Source: Pseudomonadota bacterium
GTDB taxonomy: Bacteria > Pseudomonadota > Gammaproteobacteria > Pseudomonadales > UBA5518
Direction of reading: 5' to 3'
Assembly: GCA_022705125.1 (NCBI GenBank)
Contig: JAKJFB010000001.1
Span: forward strand, 1-26,225
DNA: 26,225 bases
Numbering within the stretch: position 1 is the stretch's first letter; each line of letters starts with the position of its first letter. Below are positions 14,684 to 21,826 of the stretch, in pieces. A model generated the notes under the pieces. The model did not search any database and was not told the DNA's origin. It saw nothing but the letters and a program-made list of their open reading frames with translations. Made by a program: the position numbers and the translations under genes.

Positions 14684-17463
14684 ACGTGCAACCCGTCAGC
14701 GGACACGCGCTTGCGCCGCTGCAGCAGCTGCGCCCGGTCGACATGGTCGAGGTCCCGGTCGGCGTGCCGATCTCCAGCCTGGCTCCGGAGGCGCAGGGCC
14801 TGCTGGTGTGCCGGGTCAACGGCGAGTGGCTGGCGCGCGAGTCGTGGGCATGCCTGACCGAGCCGGGCGACGTCATCGAATGGCACGAGTTCCCGCAGGA
14901 CCGCGACCTGCTGCGCACCGCTCTCTCGATCGCCGCGATCGCGATCCTGGGACCGTATGGCTTCGGCCTGCAGGGCGCTGCTCTCATCGCGGCCAACATC
15001 GTTGCGCAGACGGTCATCAACGCGCTCCTGCCGCCGGTCGGGCCCGAGCAGCAAGCCCGGCCGCAGCAGACCGGCACCGCGTTCTCCACCAGCCTGCAGG
15101 GCAACGAGGCCCGCATCGATCAGCCCATCTGGAAGGTCTGCGGGCAGCGCGAGATCAACCCGCCATTCGCCGGGCAGCCCTACTTCGAGTACCAGCCTCG
15201 CGCTGGCGAGTCGGACGCCGATCCGGACCTCGACAACGACCAGTACTTCTACGCGCTGTTCGCCGTGGGCGTGGGGAACCACGATGTCGTGGCCAAGATC
15301 GGGAACACGCCGATCACGCGCTTCGCCGACGTCGTCCGCGCGACCTACCTGCCGCCGGGCACGCTCCCTTCGCAGGTGCTGGCCAACGTCACCAGCGCGG
15401 TGGAGGTGTCTTCGCCGCAGGTGATGGAGTCCGGGCGCTACGTGGGCGGCTACGCGGCTTGCGCGCCGCGCCGGACCTGCGCCGCGATCGGCGTCGACGT
15501 CTCGGCTGTGCGCGGCCTGGGCAAGACCGGCGCGCTGACCGTCACCTGGCGCGTCGAGTACCGCGAGATTAACGACTTCGGGCAGGTGCTCGGCAATTGG
15601 CAGACGCTGGCCAACGAGACGCGCACCGCCTTCACCGCGACGCCGCAGCGCTGGTCGGACAAGTACACGCTCCCGACTGCTGCTCGCGTGGAGGTCCGCG
15701 TGGTGCGGACTGATGTGCAGGACACCGATCCCTCCGCGCTGCACGAGATCGCCTGGATTGGGCTGCGCGCCTATCTCGCCGAGCCGGCGCCGCTGAATCC
15801 GGACACTGCGCACTTCGAGGTCGTGATGCGCGCGACCAGCCAGCTCTCGCAGTCGGCCAGTCGTGACCTGCGGCTGATCGTGCAGGCCTACTGCCGGACG
15901 CTCAATCCGGACCTGACCTGGGGCGCCGAAGAGCACACCCGCAATTGGGTGTGGTGGTGCCTCGATCTCCTGACCTCGCCGACCTGGGGCATGAACAAGG
16001 CCGACGAGCGGATCGACCTGCAGTCGTTCTACGACCTGGCGGTGCAGGCGGACTCTCGGCAGGACCGCTTCGACTACGTCTTCGACCAGACCATCAGCGG
16101 CTGGGACGCCGCGCAGCTCATCGCTCGAGCGGGCCGCGCTCGAGTCTTCCGGCGCAACGGCGTGATCAGCATCGCGCGCGACGAGCTCGCGGACGTCCCG
16201 GTGACCGCCTTCACGCCGCGCAACTGTCAGCCCGGCATCTCCATCTCCGAGGCGCTCCGGCAGCGCCGCTCTCCCGACGGCGTGATCGTGGAGTACCAGG
16301 ACCACCGCACGAACGAGTGGACCGAGATCCCGTGCCCGATCCCTGGCGTCGAGCTCACGGACATGGCCTACCCGGTGCTCCTGCGCCTCGAGGGCATCGT
16401 GGGCGCCACGCATGCCGAGCGCGAGGGGCGCTACGAGGCGGCGCGCATGCTGTATCGCAACCGCACCGTCTCGCTGACGACCGAAATGCAGGGCATGCTG
16501 CCGGCCTACATGAGTCCGGTGGCGGTGGTGCCCGACCTGGTGGGCTATGCCCAGAGCGGCGACGTCGTGGAGTTCGACACCGGCACGCTGGTGATGGGCC
16601 TGTCCGAGGTCCCGGATTGGGATGCTGGTGATCTGTACATCACGCTGATGCGGGACGACGGAACTCTGGCCGACCCGATCCGCGTGACGCCGGGCCCGAC
16701 TCCGTATGACGTCACGCTGGCGTCCTCTCCTGGCTTCACGCTGGTGATGGACGACGGCACGCGCGAGCGGCCCAAGTTCCTGCTCGGCCCGCTCGAGGGC
16801 AGCCGCGAGCTGGTGAAGGTCCAGAACATCAGCGACGGCGGGCTCACCGAAGACGGCGCGCAGCTGTTCGCCCTGGTCGGGCTCATCGATGACGAGCGCG
16901 TGCACACCGCCGACAACGACCTGCTGCCTGGCCCTGGCGAGGTGCAGGATCCTGTCGGGCTGCCGGACGACTCCGGCGGCGTCGACACCGGTGGCGGGAC
17001 GCTCGTGGTGCCGCGGATCCTCGATCGAGAGATCCAGGCGCTGACAGACAGCACCGTGTACTCGCCGGACCTCGTGGCTGCGATCTCGTTCGGCGCTACC
17101 GGCCTGCTCTCCGTCATCGTGGATGCGCCGATCAGCGGCGGCACGTCGTTCCCGACAGGCGAATGGAACCTCTACGGGGAAATCGAGCCGACCCGAGCGG
17201 ACGACTACGAGATCCGCGCAACGCTCCTGTCGTCGTTCGATGGCGCCGGGACCATCAGCTTCACCGGGACGATCGGCAGCTGGGAGGCTCTTGGCACCGT
17301 CCGCACCTGGGAGCTGACCAGCTCGTTCGTCAGCGCCTCGGTCGATCGAAACGCCGTTCGGGTGCTGTTCTTCGAGATCCGCGACGCCACCACGCTGGAC
17401 GTCCTGGATTCGGCGACAGTGACCCTCCTGACTGCCATCTCGACCGAGCCTGGCGGGGCATAA
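14680..17463 (+). CDS. Central tail hub / host-specificity protein (J-like)
   Basis: A 927-residue protein starting at ATG 14680 (a GTG at 14668 is possible but would overlap more). Residues 1-75 form a small beta domain (DMVEVPVGVPISSL). Residues about 76-118 are a hydrophobic segment typical of this hub class. The centre carries the J pattern: LLTSPTWGMNKADERIDLQS, then FDQTISGWDAAQLIARAGRA and GVISIARDEL. The C-terminus is beta/fibronectin-like. It caps the tail tip and contacts the host receptor. It is shorter than lambda J (1132 residues). Confidence 0.86.
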   Translation: MNVQPVSGHALAPLQQLRPVDMVEVPVGVPISSLAPEAQGLLVCRVNGEWLARESWACLTEPGDVIEWHEFPQDRDLLRTALSIAAIAILGPYGFGLQGAALIAANIVAQTVINALLPPVGPEQQARPQQTGTAFSTSLQGNEARIDQPIWKVCGQREINPPFAGQPYFEYQPRAGESDADPDLDNDQYFYALFAVGVGNHDVVAKIGNTPITRFADVVRATYLPPGTLPSQVLANVTSAVEVSSPQVMESGRYVGGYAACAPRRTCAAIGVDVSAVRGLGKTGALTVTWRVEYREINDFGQVLGNWQTLANETRTAFTATPQRWSDKYTLPTAARVEVRVVRTDVQDTDPSALHEIAWIGLRAYLAEPAPLNPDTAHFEVVMRATSQLSQSASRDLRLIVQAYCRTLNPDLTWGAEEHTRNWVWWCLDLLTSPTWGMNKADERIDLQSFYDLAVQADSRQDRFDYVFDQTISGWDAAQLIARAGRARVFRRNGVISIARDELADVPVTAFTPRNCQPGISISEALRQRRSPDGVIVEYQDHRTNEWTEIPCPIPGVELTDMAYPVLLRLEGIVGATHAEREGRYEAARMLYRNRTVSLTTEMQGMLPAYMSPVAVVPDLVGYAQSGDVVEFDTGTLVMGLSEVPDWDAGDLYITLMRDDGTLADPIRVTPGPTPYDVTLASSPGFTLVMDDGTRERPKFLLGPLEGSRELVKVQNISDGGLTEDGAQLFALVGLIDDERVHTADNDLLPGPGEVQDPVGLPDDSGGVDTGGGTLVVPRILDREIQALTDSTVYSPDLVAAISFGATGLLSVIVDAPISGGTSFPTGEWNLYGEIEPTRADDYEIRATLLSSFDGAGTISFTGTIGSWEALGTVRTWELTSSFVSASVDRNAVRVLFFEIRDATTLDVLDSATVTLLTAISTEPGGA

Positions 17464-17493
17464 TCCGCCGCAACGCAACCCCGGAGGCCTGCC

Positions 17494-17640
17494 ATGGAGA
17501 TCCTGTCCCTGCTCGCCGGCCTGATCATCGGCGCCGCCTACGCGGTGTGGCGCCTCAAAGGCGAGCGCACCTGGCCCGAGGCTCTGCGTGCTCTGCGCCC
17601 CATGGGAGGCGGCGGTGGCGGTCCGCTCGAGCCGCACTGA
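17494..17640 (+). CDS. Small single-span membrane protein (48 residues)
   Basis: A short frame starting at ATG 17494 after CCGGAGGCC. The sequence begins MEILSLLAGLIIGAAYAVWR, a single hydrophobic segment of about 18 residues, then a charged stretch and a poly-Gly tail (GGGGGG) ending PLEPH. The N-terminal half resembles the first helix of XapX-type small proteins, but the second helix is missing. It opens a run of membrane genes before the lysozyme. It overlaps the next gene by 26 bases. Confidence 0.55.
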   Translation: MEILSLLAGLIIGAAYAVWRLKGERTWPEALRALRPMGGGGGGPLEPH

Positions 17641-18016
17641 TGTCGCTGCGGTGCTCCTGGTGGCCCTGTTCGTCCGGCACTACGCCTATGACCTGTGGCC
17701 GCCGGAGCAGCGCGGGCTGGCGGCCAAGGCGATGGGGGCGCTCGCGCTCGTGACGATGGTCTGGCTGGCGGTGCTGCAGGTGCAGCGATCGCTGGTGATC
17801 TACGCGGTGGCGCTCTGGTTCTCCGTTGAGGAGGTCCAGGTGGCGCTCTGCTCGTTCCTCTACATGCGCAAGCCGTGGCCGGTCCAGCCGGGCCAGTCGA
17901 TCTGCAGTGCGCGCCTGGATCTCGACCTCGGTGCGCTCGGCATCGTGGTGGTGTTCTGGCTCTCCCTCCTGGTGCTTCGGAGCCTCTATGGCAACTCCCC
18001 CCCCTCCCGGTCCTGA
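17615..18016 (+). CDS. Multi-span membrane protein of the lysis region
   Basis: The frame is open from GTG 17588. I prefer GTG 17615 because GGGAGG lies five bases upstream; GTG 17651 is also possible. The product (133 residues from 17615) has hydrophobic segments VLLVALFV, MGALALVTMVWLAVL, LVIYAVALWFSV and LGIVVVFWLSLLVL, so three or four spans. No family is recognised. Its position ahead of the endolysin suggests a holin, antiholin or other lysis accessory. Confidence 0.55.
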   Translation: MAVRSSRTDVAAVLLVALFVRHYAYDLWPPEQRGLAAKAMGALALVTMVWLAVLQVQRSLVIYAVALWFSVEEVQVALCSFLYMRKPWPVQPGQSICSARLDLDLGALGIVVVFWLSLLVLRSLYGNSPPSRS

Positions 18017-18383
18017 TCTCGACCTGTCGCTGTGGGCCGCCGCGCTCACGCTGGCCGGGTTCTATTGGGGCCCGCGCGCGGCGCAGTTCATCAGCGCCTA
18101 CGCGCTGATCCTGCTCGGGTGGTTCGCCGGGCTGCTGATCGGGCTGTACCGGCGCGACGAGAACGCGCGCATGCCCACCCTTGTGTACGTGGTGGTCAGC
18201 CTGATCGGCTCGGTCGGCTTCACCGTCCCCTTCGCCGTGGCGCTGGACGGCACCGCGGGCTTCGCGTACACCGGCCTGCTGCTGCCGGTGTCCCTGGCGA
18301 TCGCTGCGCTCCCAGACAAGTGGCGCCAAGGCTTCGACATGCTGCTCGACGTCTGGCGCGCAGTGCGAGGAGTAAAGCCATGA
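17988..18383 (+). CDS. Four-span membrane protein, holin candidate
   Basis: This 131-residue protein starts at ATG 17988, inside the end of the preceding gene. After a proline-rich start (MATPPPPGPDLDL) it has four hydrophobic segments: LWAAALTLAGFYWG, AYALILLGWFAGLLIGLY, LVYVVVSLIGSVGFTVPFAV and GLLLPVSLAIAAL. A cytoplasmic tail ends VWRAVRGVKP. It overlaps the next gene by ATGA and lies in the holin/antiholin slot. Which neighbour is the true holin cannot be told from sequence. Confidence 0.65.
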   Translation: MATPPPPGPDLDLSLWAAALTLAGFYWGPRAAQFISAYALILLGWFAGLLIGLYRRDENARMPTLVYVVVSLIGSVGFTVPFAVALDGTAGFAYTGLLLPVSLAIAALPDKWRQGFDMLLDVWRAVRGVKP

Positions 18384-18757
18384 ACGCGACCGATGTGCTC
18401 GAGGCGCTCTGGACCGTGGCGCTCTACCACCTGCCGGTGGTGATCAACGTGGCCGTCGCTGGCATCGTCTGCGTGGTGCTCGGGTGCCGCGTGGCAAAGA
18501 TGATGCGCGGCGTCACCGAGCTATCGGTGTTCGTGCAGCACGCGGTGCTGGCGATCGGGATGTTCGGGTCGATCCTGCTGTCCTTCGCGCACCACTCCGA
18601 GTGGGCTGCAGCCAGCGCCAGCGCCGGCGTGCTGGTGTTCCTGCTGATGAGTCTGAAGCGCTGGCGGTTCGCGCCGCCGGCGGGCACCAACCGGCCGCGG
18701 CCGATTCAGCCTGGTGGGCTCCGGCACGCCGTCGGCGGCGTCAGGAGCAAGCCGTGA
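18380..18757 (+). CDS. Three-span membrane protein, holin candidate
   Basis: This 125-residue protein starts at ATG 18380. Hydrophobic segments are VVINVAVAGIVCVVLGC, AVLAIGMFGSILLSF and AAASASAGVLVFLLMSL, followed by a basic, proline-rich cytoplasmic tail (KRWRFAPPAGTNRPRP). Three spans, small size, a basic tail and direct overlap with the lysozyme gene (GTGA) make it the best class I holin candidate in the window. Confidence 0.68.
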   Translation: MNATDVLEALWTVALYHLPVVINVAVAGIVCVVLGCRVAKMMRGVTELSVFVQHAVLAIGMFGSILLSFAHHSEWAAASASAGVLVFLLMSLKRWRFAPPAGTNRPRPIQPGGLRHAVGGVRSKP

Positions 18758-19593
18758 CGCGCGCTCGCTTCGTCCCGCCCGACCCGAACCTGCCATGGCC
18801 GATCCCGCTGCCGGTGGTGCTGGCCATGGCGGAGGACGAGCAGGGCCCGGGCGGCGGCTTCGCTCCTGTCGCCTACCGGTGCCCGGCGGGCGTCTGGACC
18901 ATCGGCTGGGGCGAGACCGACGGGGTCCGGCCCGGTGATAGGTGCACGAAGGAGCAGGCCGACGCCTGGCTGCTCGAGGACCTGCAGGAGCGCACCCGCG
19001 CCGTGCGCGACCTGTGCAAACGCGAGCCGTCGCCGAACGAGCTCGGGGCGCTGGTCAGCCTCGCCTACAACATCGGGCTCGCCGGCCTGGCGCGGTCGAC
19101 CGTGCTGCGCCAGCACAACGCCGGCAACCGGCAGGCGGCGGCGCGTGCGTTCGCCCTGTGGAACAAGGCCAAGAACCCGCGCACCGGGAAGCGCGAGGTC
19201 CTAGACGGGCTGACCGCGCGGCGCGCGCGCGAGGCAGCGCTGTACCTCACGCCGGAGCTCGGCGTCGATCGCATGCCGCAGGCGGTGGAGGCCGAGTCCA
19301 GCCTGGCGCGCTCTCCCATCGCGCAGGGCTCTGCCGTCACCATCGGCGCCGGCGCGGTCACTGCGGCCACGCAGATGGCTCCCGTGCTGCAGGAGGTCAC
19401 CGCGGCCGCGGACGGGGCCAAGGCTGCGCTCGAGCCGGTCCAGGGTGCGCTGGGTGCCATCCGCGGCCTGGTCGGCTCTGTGGCCGATTTCGTCGGCATC
19501 CCGCCTGGCGGCCTGCTGGCCATCGCGCTGATCGCCGTGGGCTGGTGGATCCTGTCGAAGCGCCGCGAGCAGCGCTCCGAGGGCTGGTCGTGA
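18754..19593 (+). CDS. GH24 lysozyme (endolysin) with C-terminal membrane anchor
   Basis: A 279-residue protein starting at GTG 18754 (GTGA overlap). The N-terminal 170 residues follow the T4-lysozyme/GH24 pattern: YRCPAGVWTIGWGETDG (41-57), GALVSLAYNIG, FALWNKA, then LTARRAREAALY. The catalytic Asp position is Cys 43 with Thr 49, as in the E-C-T variants; the catalytic Glu is probably 27 or 29, with a Gly-rich insert (GPGGGF) after it. An Ala/Val-rich linker leads to GGLLAIALIAVGWWILSKRR, a transmembrane helix near the end. It hydrolyses peptidoglycan; the C-terminal anchor is unusual. Confidence 0.82.
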   Translation: MTRARFVPPDPNLPWPIPLPVVLAMAEDEQGPGGGFAPVAYRCPAGVWTIGWGETDGVRPGDRCTKEQADAWLLEDLQERTRAVRDLCKREPSPNELGALVSLAYNIGLAGLARSTVLRQHNAGNRQAAARAFALWNKAKNPRTGKREVLDGLTARRAREAALYLTPELGVDRMPQAVEAESSLARSPIAQGSAVTIGAGAVTAATQMAPVLQEVTAAADGAKAALEPVQGALGAIRGLVGSVADFVGIPPGGLLAIALIAVGWWILSKRREQRSEGWS

Positions 19594-20096
19594 TCCGAGC
19601 CGCGCTCGCGCTGGCCAGCGGCATTCCGACCTGGGCCTGGGTGCTCGCCGCGGTGCTGGCCTGGGGCGGCTGGCACCGGCACCAGGAGCGGCAGGTGCGC
19701 GCCGACTTCGAAGCGGCCAAGGCGGCGGCCGTCGCCGAGCGTGCCGCCAGTGCGGCTGAAGCCAAGGCTGCCACGCAGCAGCGCGAGGCGGAGAAGAAGG
19801 GGGCAATCGATGAAGCCAGGAAAGCCGCGGCGCGTGCTCGCGCTGCTCTGCTCGAGCAGCAGTCTGCTGCTGGCGAGCTGCGCGACCGTCTCGCCGCTCT
19901 CGAAGCCCGGGCCTGTGGCGGCGATCCCGGATCTGGCGGCGGAGGCCCTGGAGCCGCCGAGGCCCGCGATCTGTCAGCCTACCTGCGCCGAAGGCTGGAC
20001 GAGGCTGAAGCGGGAACTATCGAGTTTGCAGACGGTGCCGCCAGGGCCCGCGACGTCTGCGAGCGGCAGTACCGCGCGCTGAAGCCGGCGCCGTGA
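19590..20096 (+). CDS. Rz-like inner-membrane spanin
   Basis: This 168-residue protein starts at GTG 19590 (GTGA overlap with the lysozyme). Residues about 8-27 (ASGIPTWAWVLAAVLAWGGW) form an N-terminal transmembrane helix. They are followed by a long Ala/Glu/Lys/Arg-rich coiled coil (about 30-100), a Gly-rich break (GGDPGSGGGG) and a C-terminal helix. This is the i-spanin layout. It should pair with the lipoprotein encoded inside it (19810-20082) to fuse inner and outer membranes at lysis. Confidence 0.82.
   Translation: MIRAALALASGIPTWAWVLAAVLAWGGWHRHQERQVRADFEAAKAAAVAERAASAAEAKAATQQREAEKKGAIDEARKAAARARAALLEQQSAAGELRDRLAALEARACGGDPGSGGGGPGAAEARDLSAYLRRRLDEAEAGTIEFADGAARARDVCERQYRALKPAP
19810..20082 (+). 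CDS. Rz1-like outer-membrane lipoprotein, nested inside Rz
   Basis: A 90-residue protein in the +1 frame, wholly inside the Rz gene. From ATG 19810 it reads MKPGKPRRVLALLCSSSSLL and then the lipobox LASC, so lipidation is at Cys 24. The mature part is proline-containing (PLSKPGPVAAIPD, EPPRPAICQPTC), as in o-spanins. The upstream in-frame stretch from 19741 is a shadow. A nested o-spanin is the lambda Rz/Rz1 arrangement. Confidence 0.82.
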   Translation: MKPGKPRRVLALLCSSSSLLLASCATVSPLSKPGPVAAIPDLAAEALEPPRPAICQPTCAEGWTRLKRELSSLQTVPPGPATSASGSTAR

Positions 20097-20104
20097 CCGG
20101 CCGG

Positions 20105-20134
20105 GCCTAACGTCCGATCCACCGGACGCTACGC
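20105..20134. repeat. Short attC-like inverted repeat at the array edge; possible terminator
   Basis: GCCTAACGTCCG (20105-20116) and CGGACGCTACGC (20123-20134) are inverted with two mismatches around a six-base loop. The left end is a perfect RYYYAAC core; the right end is a degenerate GTTRRRY (GCTACGC) and includes the stop codon of the minus gene. At 30 bases it is shorter than usual attC sites. It lies between convergent genes, so bidirectional termination is an alternative, though no T-run follows. Confidence 0.5.
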
Positions 20135-20770
20135 GCCGGTGATCTCCTGGTTATGCGCCTTGCGCGCTATCGAAAGCAGCAAGTCGCGAAACGGCTCTGG
20201 CGTGGCGTTGCGGATCGCGGTCTTGTTCTTCCCGCCCACCATCGCCACCACGCCGATGCGCCTGGCCTTTTCGTAGCCGTAGCGTTCCACCATCCACGCG
20301 GGCAAACGCTGCTGGCCCTTCGTCCAGTTCAGTTCGGGCGGGTTGCGCACCTTCGCTGCCAGCAGCCACGTCGGCTTTCTGCTCTCGTGCCCGTAGTGGC
20401 CCTGCTCCACGTAGCACACCCAGTAGCCGCCGCGCCCATCCAGCACCAACTGCCAGCCCTTGCCCATCTCTGGCTTCTGCAGCGCGAAGGCGTCCCACGC
20501 TTTGCTGTGGGCAGGATGCTCCAACACACCGCCATAGGTCCGCACAGCATGCAGCGCGGCTGCAAAACACCCGCCATCGTCGCCCAGCTTGTACTGGTGC
20601 GGCTTGCGCGTGCTGCCGTGCCAGAACCGGCCCCAGCGCTGGCAGGGCGGGTGCGCCACAACCGGGTGAGGGCCGGCGTAGGTTCGCGCATCGCGGGCTT
20701 CGTCCCACGGGTCCACTCCAGGCACTCCCACATAGCAGCCCTTCGGCTCCACGTAGAGCGCGGCCACCAT
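20129..20770 (-). CDS. PPC-motif protein, distantly C5-methyltransferase-like (cassette gene)
   Basis: A 213-residue protein read from ATG 20770, the first ATG after the attC core. The frame is open to ATG 20875, but those extra 35 codons mostly lie inside the attC site. Motifs are VEPKGCYVGVPGVDPWDEAR, VVAHPPCQRWG (HPPC 40-43), GGVLEHPAHSKAW (80-92), GHESRKPTWLL, and a closing TPEPFRDLLLSIARKA. PPC followed by a VLEHP element recalls motifs IV and VI of cytosine-C5 methyltransferases, but no glycine-rich SAM motif is seen. Activity is therefore uncertain. Proteins of this type occur in phages as unnamed families. Confidence 0.65.
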   Translation of the reverse strand: MVAALYVEPKGCYVGVPGVDPWDEARDARTYAGPHPVVAHPPCQRWGRFWHGSTRKPHQYKLGDDGGCFAAALHAVRTYGGVLEHPAHSKAWDAFALQKPEMGKGWQLVLDGRGGYWVCYVEQGHYGHESRKPTWLLAAKVRNPPELNWTKGQQRLPAWMVERYGYEKARRIGVVAMVGGKNKTAIRNATPEPFRDLLLSIARKAHNQEITGA

Positions 20771-20788
20771 GCGCGGCGCAACCACGGC

Positions 20789-20883
20789 GCATAACCCGTC
20801 GCTCGAACTCGACATGCCCCGCGAGGCGTCGGCGGCCGGTGAAAGGTCAGGCAGGGGCATGCGGTTCAGCTCCATCGTTGGGC
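20789..20883 (+). repeat. attC-like site (95 bases), plus-strand polarity
   Basis: The ends are GCATAAC (20789-20795) and GTTGGGC (20877-20883). The left arm GCTCGAACTCGACATGCCCC pairs with the right arm GGGGCATGCGGTTCAGC. The stem has an uninterrupted 8-base CATGCCCC/GGGGCATG core, and three extra bases lie only on the left arm. Spacers are 5 bases on the left and 6 on the right. One-sided extrahelical bases and 5/6 spacers are attC hallmarks and set the polarity as plus. Confidence 0.78.
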
Positions 20884-20884
20884 G

Positions 20885-21397
20885 TCATTCCACGCACGAG
20901 ACTTCGCCTTCCACCGGCTGCGGCTGGTTGTCCTCGTCGCCGTCACGCCAATCGGCGTCGATGCCCTGCAGGGCGAACAGCGCCACCCGACCGTTCTCCA
21001 CCATCGTGGCGCTGTCCTCGCGCCCGCTGCACAGCCAGTTCTGCGGCTCGCCGCTCACGGTGTCGAACTCCTCGCTCTCGTCGAGGTTGTAGTGGTCGCC
21101 GCGAGCGTAGAACCGCAGCGCGGTGCGCAGGCGCGCAATCTCCACGTCGCGGGCATCCAAGCGGCGGGCCAGCACGTCGATCATGCCAGCCGCGCTGCCC
21201 GGGAAGGCGGCGCAGAACTCGCGCGTCATCGCGGGCTCGTTGAAGCCCAGCACATGCTCCAGCATCGCGCGTGCTTGTTCCGCGGTTAGTAGGTTCGTGC
21301 CGGTGCGGCCGGGCTTGCCGGGTTCGCCATCCGGGTACACGTCGGCGGGCACGGGCCACGTCAGGAACCGGCTCACCATGTCGTTGCTGATCTTCAT
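20885..21397 (-). CDS. Phage-type hypothetical protein (cassette gene, 170 residues)
   Basis: Starts at ATG 21397 with a strong AAAGGAAGGA ribosome site; the extension to 21433 is a shadow. It begins MKISNDMVSRFLTWPVPADV and has TNLLTAEQARAMLEHVLGF, a short heptad-like helix (ARRLDARDVEIARLRTALRF) and an acidic C-terminus (DADWRDGDEDNQPQ). I recognise a phage-type small protein but no functional family. The stop lies one base before the GTTGGGC core of the site at 20789-20883, with the ORF antiparallel to that site's polarity. Confidence 0.72.
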   Translation of the reverse strand: MKISNDMVSRFLTWPVPADVYPDGEPGKPGRTGTNLLTAEQARAMLEHVLGFNEPAMTREFCAAFPGSAAGMIDVLARRLDARDVEIARLRTALRFYARGDHYNLDESEEFDTVSGEPQNWLCSGREDSATMVENGRVALFALQGIDADWRDGDEDNQPQPVEGEVSCVE

Positions 21398-21410
21398 GCT
21401 TCCTTCCTTT

Positions 21411-21445
21411 CGCTCCGGGCGGCAGCCGCCCAAGACACGTTAGGC
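21411..21445 (+). repeat. Partial attC-like site with hairpin
   Basis: GGGCGGC (21417-21423) and GCCGCCC (21425-21431) form a perfect 7-base stem around one base. Six bases plus C-A later is the core GTTAGGC (21439-21445), followed by GTC as at neighbouring sites. No RYYYAAC end is found on the left, so one half is missing or diverged. The core contains the stop codon (TAA) of the minus gene ending at 21440. Confidence 0.5.
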
Positions 21446-21781
21446 GTCTTCGTTGTCATACGCCGGGTTGTCAATCACGGTCGTCGTCGGGTACGCGCCA
21501 CGCGAGTGCGGCTTAGCCGGCAGCATCAGGAACGTGTATTCGCCAGTGCGGTCGGGAACAGTGCGGCCCCAGCCGTGGCGCACCTTGCCCCAGCCTTTCA
21601 GCGGGCCGCCGTACCACTCTTCGCACGCCTTCATGAACTCGGCCGGGTCTTGGTGGCCCTTGCTCATGAGAGTTTTGGTGTCGTCGGTGTAAAGGCACTG
21701 CACATCCAAGGCGTATCGCTTCGGAGCCGCGCCTAACTGGTCGCTAAAGGCGGGACTTGCGCCCGGCTGCTCTGTGGTCAT
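21440..21781 (-). CDS. Hypothetical cassette protein (113 residues), N-terminus encoded by attC
   Basis: Starts at ATG 21781 with AGGA seven bases upstream and ATGA overlap with the preceding gene. The first 17 residues (MTTEQPGASPAFSDQLG) are read through the attC site at 21731-21826; the conserved-looking part begins at RYALDVQCLYTDDTKTLM. It contains FMKACEEWYGGPLKGWGKV and WGRTVPDRTGEYTFLMLP, ending NEDA with the TAA stop inside the next core. No domain is recognised. Small mixed alpha/beta composition, no membrane segment. Confidence 0.68.
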   Translation of the reverse strand: MTTEQPGASPAFSDQLGAAPKRYALDVQCLYTDDTKTLMSKGHQDPAEFMKACEEWYGGPLKGWGKVRHGWGRTVPDRTGEYTFLMLPAKPHSRGAYPTTTVIDNPAYDNEDA

Positions 21782-21826
21782 CGTGAGTTCCTTTCGGGCT
21801 CAAGCCCCTTAGCTTCGACGTTGGGC
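21731..21826 (+). repeat. attC-like site (96 bases) overlapping two coding ends
   Basis: The ends are GCCTAAC (21731-21737) and GTTGGGC (21820-21826). Left arm GCTAAAGGCGGGACTTGCGC and right arm GAGTT to CGGGCTCAAGCCCCTTAGC are imperfect inverted repeats; the left arm is longer by four bases, so the extra bases are again on the left. Spacers are 5 (left) and 6 (right). The site encodes the start of the gene at 21440-21781 and the end of the gene at 21778-22041. Confidence 0.72.

Noticed and set aside
14311..17637. 1108-codon minus-strand frame opposite the hub gene
   Set aside because: Same antisense effect; the plus strand has the J-like hub and NlpC/P60 protein.
20153..20794. Plus-strand 213-codon frame opposite the PPC-motif gene
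   Set aside because: It is His/Arg/Ala-rich without motifs; the minus-strand protein has coherent motifs.
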